A DNA stretch of 64,000 bases, taken from positions 1 to 64,000 of the forward strand of contig JBGSOF010000034.1 in the NCBI GenBank assembly GCA_041739275.1, in the 5' to 3' direction. The stretch is from WGMI01 sp041739275 (GTDB lineage Bacteria; Bacteroidota; Bacteroidia; Flavobacteriales; Schleiferiaceae). A model generated the notes under the pieces. It made no database searches. It was not told the DNA's origin and was given only the letters and a program-made list of their open reading frames with translations. How positions within the stretch are numbered: the stretch's first letter is position 1; each line of letters opens with the position of its first letter. Positions 35,433-43,677 of the stretch are shown here, one piece after another. A program made the translations under genes and the position numbers.

Positions 35433-36671
35433 TCATGACAAGCTGGCCCGACCGAGTTCGACGCGCTCGATCCAAGGCTCGGTGTAGGCATAGCAGAGAA
35501 AGTCGGGAGACGAAACGGGCTTGCTGAGCACGAAAGCCGCGCGCTTGCCCGGGCTAAAGCTTCCGAGTTCGTCTTGAAGTTCGAGGGCATAGGCCGCATT
35601 TAATGTAGCGGCGGCAAAGGTTTCGATCGGCTTCATCTTTAACAAAACACACCCCAGCGAAAGCACAAAGGGCATACTGCCCGAGGGCGAACTGCCGGGG
35701 TTGAAATCGCTGGCCAAGGCCAGACCCAGACCCGAGTCGATCATTTTGCGCGCAGGCGGGGGGTGCAATCCCAGAAAAAATGCAGTTCCGGGCAAGAGCG
35801 TCGGCATGGTCTCGGTGCCCATGAGCGCGTTGATTTCTGCTTCACCCATACATTCCAAATGATCTACTGACAAGGCATTGTGCCGCACTCCTATTTGAAC
35901 GCCCCCTGAAAAGTCGAGTTCGTTGGCGTGAATTTTAGGCCTCAAGCCGTACTTCCAACCCGCTTCGAGCAATCGGTCGGTCTCGGGAACCGTAAAAAAG
36001 CCCCGGTCGCAGAACACGTCCATGTAATCGGCCAAACCCTCGGCCGCGATTTTGGGCAAAATCTGATCGATGAGCAGGTCCACATAGCCCGCTCTGTCGT
36101 TTTTATAGGCTAAAGGAACGGCGTGGGCCCCGAGAAAACTCGCTTTGACGGGGATAGGCGCATGCTCTTTGATCTGTCGAATCACCCTGAGCATTTTGAG
36201 CTCAGAAGCTTCGGATAGCCCATAGCCGCTCTTGATCTCCAAGGCAGCGGTGCCCCTGGCCATCATGGCTTCGACCCGCGCATACGCCTCGTCAAAAAGC
36301 CGAATCGGATCGGCATCGGCCAAGGCCAGGGCGGAATTCAAAATCCCTCCCCCTTTTTGAGCAATTTCCTCATAACTCAAGCCCCCAATTCGATCGACGA
36401 ATTCAGACTCCCGCCATTGCGCAAAGACAATATGGGTGTGCGGATCGGCAAAAGCGGGCATCAGCACCCGACCAAAACAATCGACTTCAGAATCGGCATG
36501 CGCTGCCGGCAAGGCGTCCATGGAACCAAAGTCGAGGACGCGGCCGTTTTCGGTTTCGAGCCAGGCGTTTTCAATGACGGAGAACCCAGCCATTTCAGTG
36601 CCTTGAAGGCGTCTTTTCGGCTCGCGATAGGCGCCGATCAACCAGGAAATTCGAAGATAACGGGTTCGCAT
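35433..36671 (-). CDS. hutI: Imidazolonepropionase
   Basis: HutI hydrolyses imidazolone-5-propionate to formiminoglutamate, the substrate of the neighbouring ftcD. The 412-residue amidohydrolase shows the metal-binding segment FADPHTHIVFAQWRESEF, KSGYGLS, a His in KASFLGAHAVPL and a zinc/iron ligand Asp in LALASDFNPGSSP. The N-terminus (GAYREPKRRLQGTEM) fits the Bacteroidota form. It is 19 bases upstream of ftcD and divergent from kdsB. hutH and hutU are not in this window. Confidence 0.93.
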   Translation of the reverse strand: MRTRYLRISWLIGAYREPKRRLQGTEMAGFSVIENAWLETENGRVLDFGSMDALPAAHADSEVDCFGRVLMPAFADPHTHIVFAQWRESEFVDRIGGLSYEEIAQKGGGILNSALALADADPIRLFDEAYARVEAMMARGTAALEIKSGYGLSEASELKMLRVIRQIKEHAPIPVKASFLGAHAVPLAYKNDRAGYVDLLIDQILPKIAAEGLADYMDVFCDRGFFTVPETDRLLEAGWKYGLRPKIHANELDFSGGVQIGVRHNALSVDHLECMGEAEINALMGTETMPTLLPGTAFFLGLHPPPARKMIDSGLGLALASDFNPGSSPSGSMPFVLSLGCVLLKMKPIETFAAATLNAAYALELQDELGSFSPGKRAAFVLSKPVSSPDFLCYAYTEPWIERVELGRASLS

Positions 36672-36724
36672 GGGGCGAAGATAGGATGCCCGAATTTCAA
36701 ACCGTCCACGCGTATTTTCGCCTT

Positions 36725-37471
36725 ATGATCCTCGGAATCGTCCCCGCCCGTTTTGCTTCGAGCCGCTTTCCCGGCAAGCCCCTGGCCGACATCCAGGGCA
36801 AACCCATGATTCAGTGGGTGTACGAACGCGCTTCAATCGCTTTGGATGCAGTCTACGTGGCCACGGACAACACGCGCATTGCCGAGGCGGTGCATGGGTT
36901 TGGCGGCCGGGTAGTGATGACCTCCACCGACCATGCCAACGGCACCACCCGCTGCCTGGAGGCCATGCGGCTCATTCTCGGACAAGGCGAACGATGCAGC
37001 GCAGTCATCAATGTGCAGGGAGACGAGCCCTTGCTCGAGCCCGAAGCGCTCAAGGCCTTGGCTACAGCCTTTGCCGACCCCTCGGTCGGGTTTGCGACCC
37101 TGATCAGCCCCGTGCGCTCAATCGATCAACTCGACCGCCCCGGCGAAGCCTATGTGGTGCTCGACAAAGACCACAACGCGCTCTATTTCAGCAGGAATAC
37201 GATTCCCCACCTCCGCGACATCGCCCCGGAAGATCGCCTCCGTCACCACCCATTTTGGGTGCATCTGGGCATGTATGCCTACCGCCCCGAAGTGCTCGAA
37301 GCCTTTGCCCTTTTGCCTGAATCTTCACTTGAAAAAGCCGAAAAACTCGAGCAAAATCGATGGCTCGAAAACGGAGGTCAAATTCGATGTGTTGCCTTCG
37401 AATCGAACAGCATTCCGGTCGATACGCCCGAAGACCTCGAGCGGGTATTGGCGCGCCTATCGGGGCATTGA
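36725..37471 (+). CDS. kdsB: 3-deoxy-manno-octulosonate cytidylyltransferase
   Basis: KdsB activates Kdo as CMP-Kdo for lipopolysaccharide core synthesis. The 248-residue product shows the signature ILGIVPARFASSRFPGKPL, NVQGDEPLLEPEAL and SNSIPVDTPEDLERV at the end. ATG 36725 is the family start; the frame is open to 36686 and this part overlaps hutI's upstream side. It is followed by a perfect 20-bp hairpin at 37481-37526, which can end transcription in both directions. Confidence 0.95.
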   Translation: MILGIVPARFASSRFPGKPLADIQGKPMIQWVYERASIALDAVYVATDNTRIAEAVHGFGGRVVMTSTDHANGTTRCLEAMRLILGQGERCSAVINVQGDEPLLEPEALKALATAFADPSVGFATLISPVRSIDQLDRPGEAYVVLDKDHNALYFSRNTIPHLRDIAPEDRLRHHPFWVHLGMYAYRPEVLEAFALLPESSLEKAEKLEQNRWLENGGQIRCVAFESNSIPVDTPEDLERVLARLSGH

Positions 37472-37480
37472 CGGTTGATT

Positions 37481-37526
37481 AAAAACGCAGTAGGGGCACG
37501 TCATGGCGTGCCCCTACTGCGTTTTT
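37481..37526. terminator. Perfect 20-bp hairpin between kdsB and tRNA-His
   Basis: Left arm 37481-37500 (starts with A5) pairs perfectly with the right arm 37507-37526 (ends with T5) over a 6-base loop TCATGG. The A/T tails make it look like a bidirectional terminator for kdsB (plus) and the tRNA (minus). The core GTAGGGGCACG resembles palindromic repeats widespread in bacterial genomes, so it may also be a REP-like element. Confidence 0.7.
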
Positions 37527-37527
37527 G

Positions 37528-37602
37528 GGTGGATGACCGGTTTCGAACCGGCGACCTCTAGTGCCACAAACTAGCGCTCTAACCAGCTGAGCTACAACCA
37601 CC
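37528..37602 (-). tRNA. tRNA-His (anticodon GTG)
   Basis: On the minus strand a full cloverleaf can be drawn: acceptor 5' arm GTGGTTG (37601-37595) and 3' arm CATCCAC (37535-37529), D-arm AGCTCAGCTGGTTAGAGC, anticodon stem CTAGT/ACTAG with loop TTGTGGC (anticodon GTG) and T-arm with GGTTCGAAACC. The extra G at -1 (37602) faces C73, the tRNA-His identity pair. One acceptor pair (5-68) is a U-U mismatch. CCA is not encoded. Confidence 0.93.
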
Positions 37603-37744
37603 GTAACAAGAAAATCTCTTTCTGTATCTTCCACAAACGCCCTGTAGAGCGTATTGCGTTCAGCACATTTAGAGGGGTGCAAATATAATAAACCCCGACG
37701 TCATTCAAGAAAACCCCCTTCCCCACCCCAAACCCTCCCGCTTC

Positions 37745-37752
37745 TACCTTTG
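37745..37752 (+). promoter_or_regulatory. Candidate -7 promoter element TACCTTTG
   Basis: Perfect match to TAnnTTTG. It lies 8 bases before ATG 37760, so transcription would start at or near the start codon (a leaderless or nearly leaderless message). No good -33 element was seen. Confidence 0.4.
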
Positions 37753-37759
37753 AAACTCC

Positions 37760-38854
37760 ATGGAGCTCCTCTTCTTCACCCCCTGGCATCCCCATCCCGC
37801 CAATCCGACCCTCGGAAACTTCATTCTAAGGCAAGTAGAATTGCTCCGAAAACGGCACATGGTTCGATTGCTCGCGTATAGCACAGACGATCAATATGCC
37901 CGTGTAGAAATCGCCCTCCGGCAGGAAGACTGCTTGCATCTTCTCTACAATCCCGCAAAACTCGATCAGCGCCTCAAGGTGCGAAAACTGAGCAATGCAT
38001 GGATCTCAGAATCAAGACCTCCCGAATTGCTCCTCGGGTGCATTCCCCATCAAAGCGGGGCGCTGCTAAACTCTTTAAAGCGTCGGTTTAAGGTTCCGTT
38101 GGTGATGATCGAGCACTGGTCCGGGCACCTCCCTGAGCGAAACACTCGCTTGAGCCTCAGTCAGAAATACCGTTTACACCAAGCGGCGAAAAGCGTCGAT
38201 TTGCTCCTGCCCGTCACGCGTCAACTCGGAGAAAAACTCGGGCCAAAGCTGGGCTGCGGCTGGATGGTCTGGCGCAACCTCGCAGACCCCGATTTGTTTT
38301 ATCGCCAAACCGAAAAGCGCTTCGACTACATTCATTTATCGACCCTCGACCCCAATAAAATGCCCGAAGCCATTGTTCGGGCATTCTCCAAACTGCTCGA
38401 AATACGACCCGGGCTCAAACTCTCGATCGGAGGCGATGGGCCGCTTGAATCTTTGAAAACTCAAATAGAAGCGCTGGGCATACAAAATTCTGTAGATCTC
38501 CACGGCAACCTGCTGTACGAGCAGGCGGCAGAACGCATCCGATCGAGCAAGTGCTTGGTGCAATTCAGTGGTTACGAGAATCTTCCCTGTGTAGTTACCG
38601 AAGCCTTGGCCGCGGGAATATGGGTGATTAGCAGCAAAGTCGGCGGCATAGCCGAAGTGCTTCGCGAAGGCGAAAATGGCCTTTTGGTGGAAGCGGGCAA
38701 CGAAAGCGAATTATTCGAAGCGATGCGACAAAGCCTCGATCGGGACCTCGATTTTCAAAAACCGTATCGCGAATCAGAACCCGAGTTTCTGCTCGAACAA
38801 TTCGATCGAGCGGCTCGAACCCTTGTAGAGCGAAACACCAAATCGCGGACATGA
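37760..38854 (+). CDS. Glycosyltransferase family 4 protein
   Basis: A 364-residue GT-B glycosyltransferase. The start MELLFFTPWHPHPANPTLGN is a typical GT4 N-terminus. The C-terminal half contains the donor-binding region (LKLSIGGDGPLESLKTQIEA, VQFSGYENLPCVVTEALAAG, the EX7E-like stretch). It probably transfers a sugar from a nucleotide donor to a cell-surface glycan. It overlaps the sulfotransferase-like gene by 4 bases, so both may modify the same polymer; the substrate is unknown. Confidence 0.88.
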   Translation: MELLFFTPWHPHPANPTLGNFILRQVELLRKRHMVRLLAYSTDDQYARVEIALRQEDCLHLLYNPAKLDQRLKVRKLSNAWISESRPPELLLGCIPHQSGALLNSLKRRFKVPLVMIEHWSGHLPERNTRLSLSQKYRLHQAAKSVDLLLPVTRQLGEKLGPKLGCGWMVWRNLADPDLFYRQTEKRFDYIHLSTLDPNKMPEAIVRAFSKLLEIRPGLKLSIGGDGPLESLKTQIEALGIQNSVDLHGNLLYEQAAERIRSSKCLVQFSGYENLPCVVTEALAAGIWVISSKVGGIAEVLREGENGLLVEAGNESELFEAMRQSLDRDLDFQKPYRESEPEFLLEQFDRAARTLVERNTKSRT

Positions 38855-39669
38855 GCGGATTCCAAAGAGCAGATGCCGTGCTCGTCGCCGGATTGGGGGG
38901 CAGCGGAACCCGCGTTTTTTCTGAATTGCTCGAGTCGATGGGGCTCGTGGGCCCGGCTTTGATCAACCGATCCAAAGACGATTTGATTTTGAGCCAAATG
39001 ATGTCGGATTCCGAAATAAGAACCGCGCCGAATTCAGGAAAACTCGGTCGATTTCTTTCAGAATTCGAGGCCTATATCTCCGGCGAACAAACCGACGCGC
39101 AGCTCGACAAATGGCTGTTGAACTTACAGCGAAAACAACACCCTCTTTTGCCCAAGAAACGAGCTGAAATGCTGGCAAGTTTCAGGGAATGGGATGAAGA
39201 CCGTTCGGGAATTCGATTTTACAAGGAGCCCAATCTTCACATTTTCTATCCCGAGCTGCTGCTGCACTTTTCAGAGCTCAAAGCCATCTACGTCCTCAGA
39301 GACGGTCGATATATGGCTCGGTCAAAAAACACCAATCAGCTCGAGCGCTGGGGCTCTTACTTTGGAATTTCGACGAAGGAACCTCTCGAGGATGGCTTGT
39401 TTCGAATTTGGGAGATTGCCGGAAAGAGAATGATCGGTTGGTCTCAAAAAATCGGAACCGATCGACTCTTGCTTCTGAGACTCGAAGATCTGCTCGAAAA
39501 ACCCGAGACGGTGGCGAAAAATTTATTTGACTGGCTTGACTTAAACTCTTCGACTCGAGACCGGCACCCCTTTAGACCCACCGATTCTGCGCCGAGATCC
39601 CTTCCCCACCCCGGCAAGCCCGAATGGCAATCCGCGCTCGAACTCTTCGGATATTTAACACCTCGTTAA
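38851..39669 (+). CDS. Sulfotransferase-like P-loop protein
   Basis: A 272-residue protein. The N-terminus AVLVAGLGGSGTRVFSELLE is a P-loop of the 5'-phosphosulfate binding type, and AIYVLRDGRYMARSKNT resembles the 3'-phosphate binding region of sulfotransferases. Such enzymes transfer sulfate from PAPS to glycans or other acceptors. The 4-base overlap with the glycosyltransferase upstream suggests a shared pathway, perhaps sulfation of a surface glycan. It could also be another P-loop kinase-like family; the sulfotransferase reading rests on the two motifs only. Confidence 0.7.
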   Translation: MSGFQRADAVLVAGLGGSGTRVFSELLESMGLVGPALINRSKDDLILSQMMSDSEIRTAPNSGKLGRFLSEFEAYISGEQTDAQLDKWLLNLQRKQHPLLPKKRAEMLASFREWDEDRSGIRFYKEPNLHIFYPELLLHFSELKAIYVLRDGRYMARSKNTNQLERWGSYFGISTKEPLEDGLFRIWEIAGKRMIGWSQKIGTDRLLLLRLEDLLEKPETVAKNLFDWLDLNSSTRDRHPFRPTDSAPRSLPHPGKPEWQSALELFGYLTPR

Positions 39670-39714
39670 ACCTTTGACCGATTCTTGCATCAAAGTGCGA
39701 AATCTCTTTTTCAA

Positions 39715-40866
39715 ATGAAGACCCTCTCGCGTGTGATGCCCGCCCTCGCAGTTATTTGCTCGGCAGTGGCGTGCAATCCCGATTCCAAACCCTCCGAGAA
39801 CCCCGACCCCATTTCGAGTCGCTTTGTGTTTTCGATGAGCGACCTGCCGGACTACTTTGAGGGCGAACCCGCACACTACGCACTCGACCCGTCCAATCCG
39901 AACACCCCTCAAGACAATTTGCCCACCGCAGAGGGCATAGCACTGGGGCGCGTCTTGTTTTACGACCGCGCTTTGAGCATCAACAACCGCATCTCTTGTG
40001 CGAGCTGCCACAAACAGGCGTTCGGATTCGGCGATACTGCGCTTCTGAGCAAGGGCTTCAACGAAGGCCTTACCGAAGCACATTCGATGCGACTGGCCAA
40101 TTCGGTTTATTTCGGATCGGGTCAAATGTTTTGGGACCGCCGTGCGAACTCCCTCGAAGCACAAACCACTCAGCCCATTCAAGATCGGGTAGAAATGGGA
40201 TTCGATGCCAACCACGGCGGATTGGATTCGCTGATTGCGCGGCTTTCGGCCACAGAGTATTATCCCATTCTGTTTGAAGCCGCTTTCGGTGACGAGGCCA
40301 TCGATGAAGATCGCATACAAAAGGCTTTGGCGCAATTTGTTCGAGCAATCCGCAGCTACGACAGCAAATTCGATCAAGGCTTTGCCTCAGTGTACAACTC
40401 TGCCTTGGGAGATGGCGGGTTGATGATTCCCTTCTCAAACTATTCGACTTCTGAAAACAACGGAAAGCGTCTTTTCTTGCTTCCGCCCAATCAAGGGGGG
40501 GCGGGCTGTCAGGGCTGCCACGTAGCCCCTTCTTTTGCCTACAATCCCGCGGCCCACAGCAATGGGCTCGACCCGGGCGAGACGGTCTTTTTCAAGAGCC
40601 CTTCTCTAAAAAATGTTGCTCTGGACGGGCATTTTATGCACGACGGTCGGTTCTCTACCCTTGAAGAAGTGGTGGAACATTACAACAGCGGTGTGCAATA
40701 CGGGATTGCACTCGATCAGCGGCTTTTGGCGGGAAACACCTTGACCCCGCTTCAATTGAATTTGAGCGAGGCGGAGAAAGCCGATTTGGTTGCCTTTCTC
40801 AAAACCCTGGACGACGGCACTTTAGAAAACGACTCGCGCTATTCCGACCCCTTCTTGCCGTTCTGA
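39715..40866 (+). CDS. Di-haem cytochrome c peroxidase / MauG family lipoprotein
   Basis: A 383-residue protein with a lipoprotein leader from ATG 39715 (MPALAVICSAVACNPDSK; the cysteine in SAVAC is the likely lipid site). Two c-type haem sites are visible: CASCH near residue 97 and CQGCH near residue 265. LSKGFNEGLTEAHSMRLANS and MHDGRFSTLEEVVEHYNSG are typical of bacterial di-haem peroxidases. It should reduce hydrogen peroxide or act as a MauG-like oxidase in the periplasm. It follows the sulfotransferase gene by 45 bases without an evident functional link. Confidence 0.9.
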   Translation: MKTLSRVMPALAVICSAVACNPDSKPSENPDPISSRFVFSMSDLPDYFEGEPAHYALDPSNPNTPQDNLPTAEGIALGRVLFYDRALSINNRISCASCHKQAFGFGDTALLSKGFNEGLTEAHSMRLANSVYFGSGQMFWDRRANSLEAQTTQPIQDRVEMGFDANHGGLDSLIARLSATEYYPILFEAAFGDEAIDEDRIQKALAQFVRAIRSYDSKFDQGFASVYNSALGDGGLMIPFSNYSTSENNGKRLFLLPPNQGGAGCQGCHVAPSFAYNPAAHSNGLDPGETVFFKSPSLKNVALDGHFMHDGRFSTLEEVVEHYNSGVQYGIALDQRLLAGNTLTPLQLNLSEAEKADLVAFLKTLDDGTLENDSRYSDPFLPF

Positions 40867-40918
40867 GCTCGTTTTATCAGAAATATGGTGAAAACCCATG
40901 TGATATTCTGAATTTGAT

Positions 40919-40926
40919 TATTTTTG
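40919..40926 (+). promoter_or_regulatory. Candidate -7 promoter element TATTTTTG of rplS
   Basis: Matches TAnnTTTG about 116 bases upstream of ATG 41042; the message would have a leader of roughly 110 bases. No good -33 TTG was seen at the ideal distance. Confidence 0.45.
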
Positions 40927-41041
40927 CCGTCCTTAAACTCTGAACCGATTCACATCGGTGTTCGTCGAGGCATAGGAACGCGAATCGACCGCTGGCGAAG
41001 CGATCGTGAATGTCGGTCGCGAAAATTTTATTTGAAGTGCT

Positions 41042-41398
41042 ATGAACCTCATTCAGTACGTAGAAGAACAATTCACCGTCAACCCGAACGCGCAAGCGTT
41101 TCCCGATTTTAAGGGAGGGGATACACTGACCGTGTATTATCAAATTCGCGAAGGCGAAAAAGTGCGGACCCAGTTTTTCAAAGGGGTCGTTTTGCAACGC
41201 CGCGGAAAAGGTGCCACAGAGACCTTCACCATTCGCAAAATGTCGGGAAACATCGGCGTGGAGCGCATTTTTATGGTGAACAGCCCTTCGATCGAGAAAA
41301 TTGAAATGAACAAAAAAGGTGCTGTGCGCAGGGCACGCATCTTCTATCAGCGAGACCTTACCGGTAAAGCTGCCCGTATTAAGGAAAAGAGAATGTAA
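41042..41398 (+). CDS. rplS: 50S ribosomal protein L19
   Basis: A 118-residue L19. The family core FPDFKGGDTLTVYYQIREGE, VRTQFFKGVVLQRRGKGATE, TFTIRKMSGNIGVERIF and the RRARIFYQRDLTGKAARIKE end are all present. L19 lies at the interface of the two subunits. It stands alone here, with its own promoter and a terminator at 41421-41446. Confidence 0.97.
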   Translation: MNLIQYVEEQFTVNPNAQAFPDFKGGDTLTVYYQIREGEKVRTQFFKGVVLQRRGKGATETFTIRKMSGNIGVERIFMVNSPSIEKIEMNKKGAVRRARIFYQRDLTGKAARIKEKRM

Positions 41399-41420
41399 GC
41401 GCAACGCTCACGTAATATCT

Positions 41421-41446
41421 AAACCGCTCCTTGCAGCGGTTTTTTT
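41421..41446 (+). terminator. Rho-independent terminator of rplS
   Basis: Stem AACCGCT (41422-41428) / AGCGGTT (41435-41441) followed by a T-run. Confidence 0.85.
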
Positions 41447-41466
41447 ATGCCTTTTCAGGCCAATTC

Positions 41467-41709
41467 ATGGAGCGAGCGATTCGGGGGATTCGGATATTGA
41501 GGCGCAGAGAAAATCGCTTTCAATCGATTAAGCTGTTGTCGATTAACGATAAGGTGTATGCGGTAACCTTGCGGAAAAGCATTTTGGGCTTTACTCTGGT
41601 GCGGCGCAGATATGAATTCAAGAATCCCGACGAAGCCCAAATTTTTTACGACCGGGCGGTCGATCGGCATTTTGGCAAACCTAAATCGAAGCAATCGCCT
41701 CTGTGGTAG
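41467..41709 (+). CDS. Small basic hypothetical protein
   Basis: A frame of 80 residues from ATG 41467 (MERAIRGIRILRRRENRFQS). It is rich in Arg and Lys, has no leader or membrane helix and matches no family I recognise. The sequence SIKLLSINDKVYAVTLRKSI could form a small beta-rich fold. It lies between the rplS terminator and the convergent PorE-like gene, ending 3 bases before it. Amino-acid composition looks protein-like, but no promoter is visible, so it may be spurious. Confidence 0.4.
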   Translation: MERAIRGIRILRRRENRFQSIKLLSINDKVYAVTLRKSILGFTLVRRRYEFKNPDEAQIFYDRAVDRHFGKPKSKQSPLW

Positions 41710-41712
41710 TTC

Positions 41713-43677
41713 TCAGCGAAGCACAAAGACGGTTCGTCGGTTGAGCGCCCGGCCTTGCTCGGTCTCGTTGCTCGCCACGGGCACGGATTCGCCATAGCCC
41801 CGATAGCTCAGGCGCCCGGCGGGGATGCCCAATTGAACGAGTCGATCGTAGACAGCCTTGGCTCTTCGGGTTGATAGCTCCAGATTATCGGCCTCTGCCC
41901 CGATTTGATCGGTATGACCTTGAATTTCGACTTTCAGTTTTGAACGCGCCTTTAAATACTCGGCAAAAGCCTCGATGAGAGCCGAAGACGATGGGTCGAT
42001 TTCGGCCGAATTGGTAGGGAAGCGCAAATCGTTGAGCCTGAACTCGGGGCCCTCTTTTTGGGTGCGAAGCTCCAAGCCACCTTGCTGCACCCCCGAAACA
42101 CTCGATTCGTCGATCAGCCGCGCGCTAAAAACGGCCTCTGCTTGCTTCACTTGAACTAGGACGGTTTCTCCCTTCTTCAAGCGCACGGCCGCCGCGTAGT
42201 CGCCTGTTTCTGAATCGACTTCGACCTCTGTTTTTTCGCCCGTCTTTACATTTTTGAGTTCGATCGAGGCCGCCCCGCCACCGATATTCTCACCCTCGCC
42301 CAAACGCCCTTTCAAAAGAGCTACTTTTTCGGGGCGTGCGCCGGGGTGCAACTCGAATTGATAGAGTTCGTAATCGCCCTTGGCTCCGGGTTTTTTGCTC
42401 GAAAAATAGGCCGTCTGACCATCGAGGCTCACAAACAAACCGACATTGTCTCTTTCGGTGTTGATCGGGTAGCCCAAATTGCTCGGCTTGCTCCATACTG
42501 AACCATCGAACTTGCTGAAGTACAAGTCGTAAGCACCCATTCCCGGGTGCCCATCGGAACTGAAATACAGCGTCTGGCTGTCGGAGTGCAAAAAAGGGGT
42601 CTTGTCTCCCCCTGAGGTATTGATGGGGCTGCCGAGGTTTTCAGGAGCCGACCATGAGCCATCGGGCGTGCGCTTGCAGAGGTACAAATCCAAGCCGCCC
42701 ATTCCGCCAGCTCGATTGCTCGCAAACACCAGTTGATCTCCATTGGCCGAAACCGAGGGCTGAGATTCCCAGCTCCCCGTCAAATTGATGGGCTCGGGGA
42801 GGCGCTCGGCGGGGCTCCAACCCGCCGTGGTCCTGAGGCTGGTGTACAAGTCGCACTCCAAATAGCCCGTATCGTTTGGTTGGCAAATGGTGAAAAACAA
42901 CCTTCGATTGTCGGCGGTGATGCTCGGACCACCTTCGTTGTACTTTTCGTTGAAAGGGGGCGGCAAGGCTTCGCCCACCTCAAAGGCGACCCCCGTTTTG
43001 CGCGCCATCGAAAACTCTTCAACCATTCGGGTTCCGCCCGCCGGGCCTGCATATTTGTCTCGCTTGAGCGATTTTCGGGTAAAGAAAAAGAGCTCCATAT
43101 CGGGAGACAAGCAGCCCAGGTATTCATCGGCAGGGGTCGAAATTCCGGGCACGGGTTTGGCGTCGAAAGGCACCGGCGAAGCTAAAAGCTTGGATCGGGC
43201 ATCGAGTTCTTCAAGGGCTTTTTGAGCCTCGGGCAAGAGAGCGGGGTCTCGGTCGGGGTGTTCGGTGTATTTCTTGAGATAGTCTCGTCCCTTGGCGCTT
43301 TTGCCCGTTTCGGACAGCAACAAACCCAAAAAGAAATAGACCTCGGCTTTATAGTCGGGGCAAAGGGCGATCAATTGTTCCCATTGCGCCTCGGCGGGAA
43401 GGAATTCTCGTTTCCGAAAATGCCATTCGCCCAAGAGATAGCGGGCATCGGCGCAGCGAGGGTCGAAGTCTACGGCCTTGTCGAGATAGCGCTTGGCCTC
43501 GCCTAAATTGCCCATTTTCCAGGCTTTGAGCGCTTTGGGAATTTGGTCGGCCGCAAGAGCATTGGCTTCAACATCGCAGGCTCCGAGCTCGGGAACTTCG
43601 ATTTGAGCGCGCAAGAGCGTTGCCGACAGAAAAGTCGCAATCCACACCAGAAAGACAGGAAAACGAGAGAGAGTCAT
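41713..43677 (-). CDS. PorE-like TPR / PD40 beta-propeller / OmpA-domain protein
   Basis: A 654-residue envelope protein. ATG 43677 opens a leader (MTLSRFPVFLVWIATFLSA). Residues of about 30-150 form TPR-like helices (AKRYLDKAVDFDPRCADARY). Residues 190-480 hold PD40/WD40-like repeats (QLVFASNRAGGMGGLDLYLC). A carboxypeptidase-regulatory-like fold follows, and the last 110 residues are an OmpA-type peptidoglycan-binding domain (VEIQGHTDQIGAEADNLELS). This order is that of PorE, the T9SS component tethered to peptidoglycan, but related proteins of other roles exist. It overlaps the symporter gene upstream by 4 bases. Confidence 0.85.
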   Translation of the reverse strand: MTLSRFPVFLVWIATFLSATLLRAQIEVPELGACDVEANALAADQIPKALKAWKMGNLGEAKRYLDKAVDFDPRCADARYLLGEWHFRKREFLPAEAQWEQLIALCPDYKAEVYFFLGLLLSETGKSAKGRDYLKKYTEHPDRDPALLPEAQKALEELDARSKLLASPVPFDAKPVPGISTPADEYLGCLSPDMELFFFTRKSLKRDKYAGPAGGTRMVEEFSMARKTGVAFEVGEALPPPFNEKYNEGGPSITADNRRLFFTICQPNDTGYLECDLYTSLRTTAGWSPAERLPEPINLTGSWESQPSVSANGDQLVFASNRAGGMGGLDLYLCKRTPDGSWSAPENLGSPINTSGGDKTPFLHSDSQTLYFSSDGHPGMGAYDLYFSKFDGSVWSKPSNLGYPINTERDNVGLFVSLDGQTAYFSSKKPGAKGDYELYQFELHPGARPEKVALLKGRLGEGENIGGGAASIELKNVKTGEKTEVEVDSETGDYAAAVRLKKGETVLVQVKQAEAVFSARLIDESSVSGVQQGGLELRTQKEGPEFRLNDLRFPTNSAEIDPSSSALIEAFAEYLKARSKLKVEIQGHTDQIGAEADNLELSTRRAKAVYDRLVQLGIPAGRLSYRGYGESVPVASNETEQGRALNRRTVFVLR

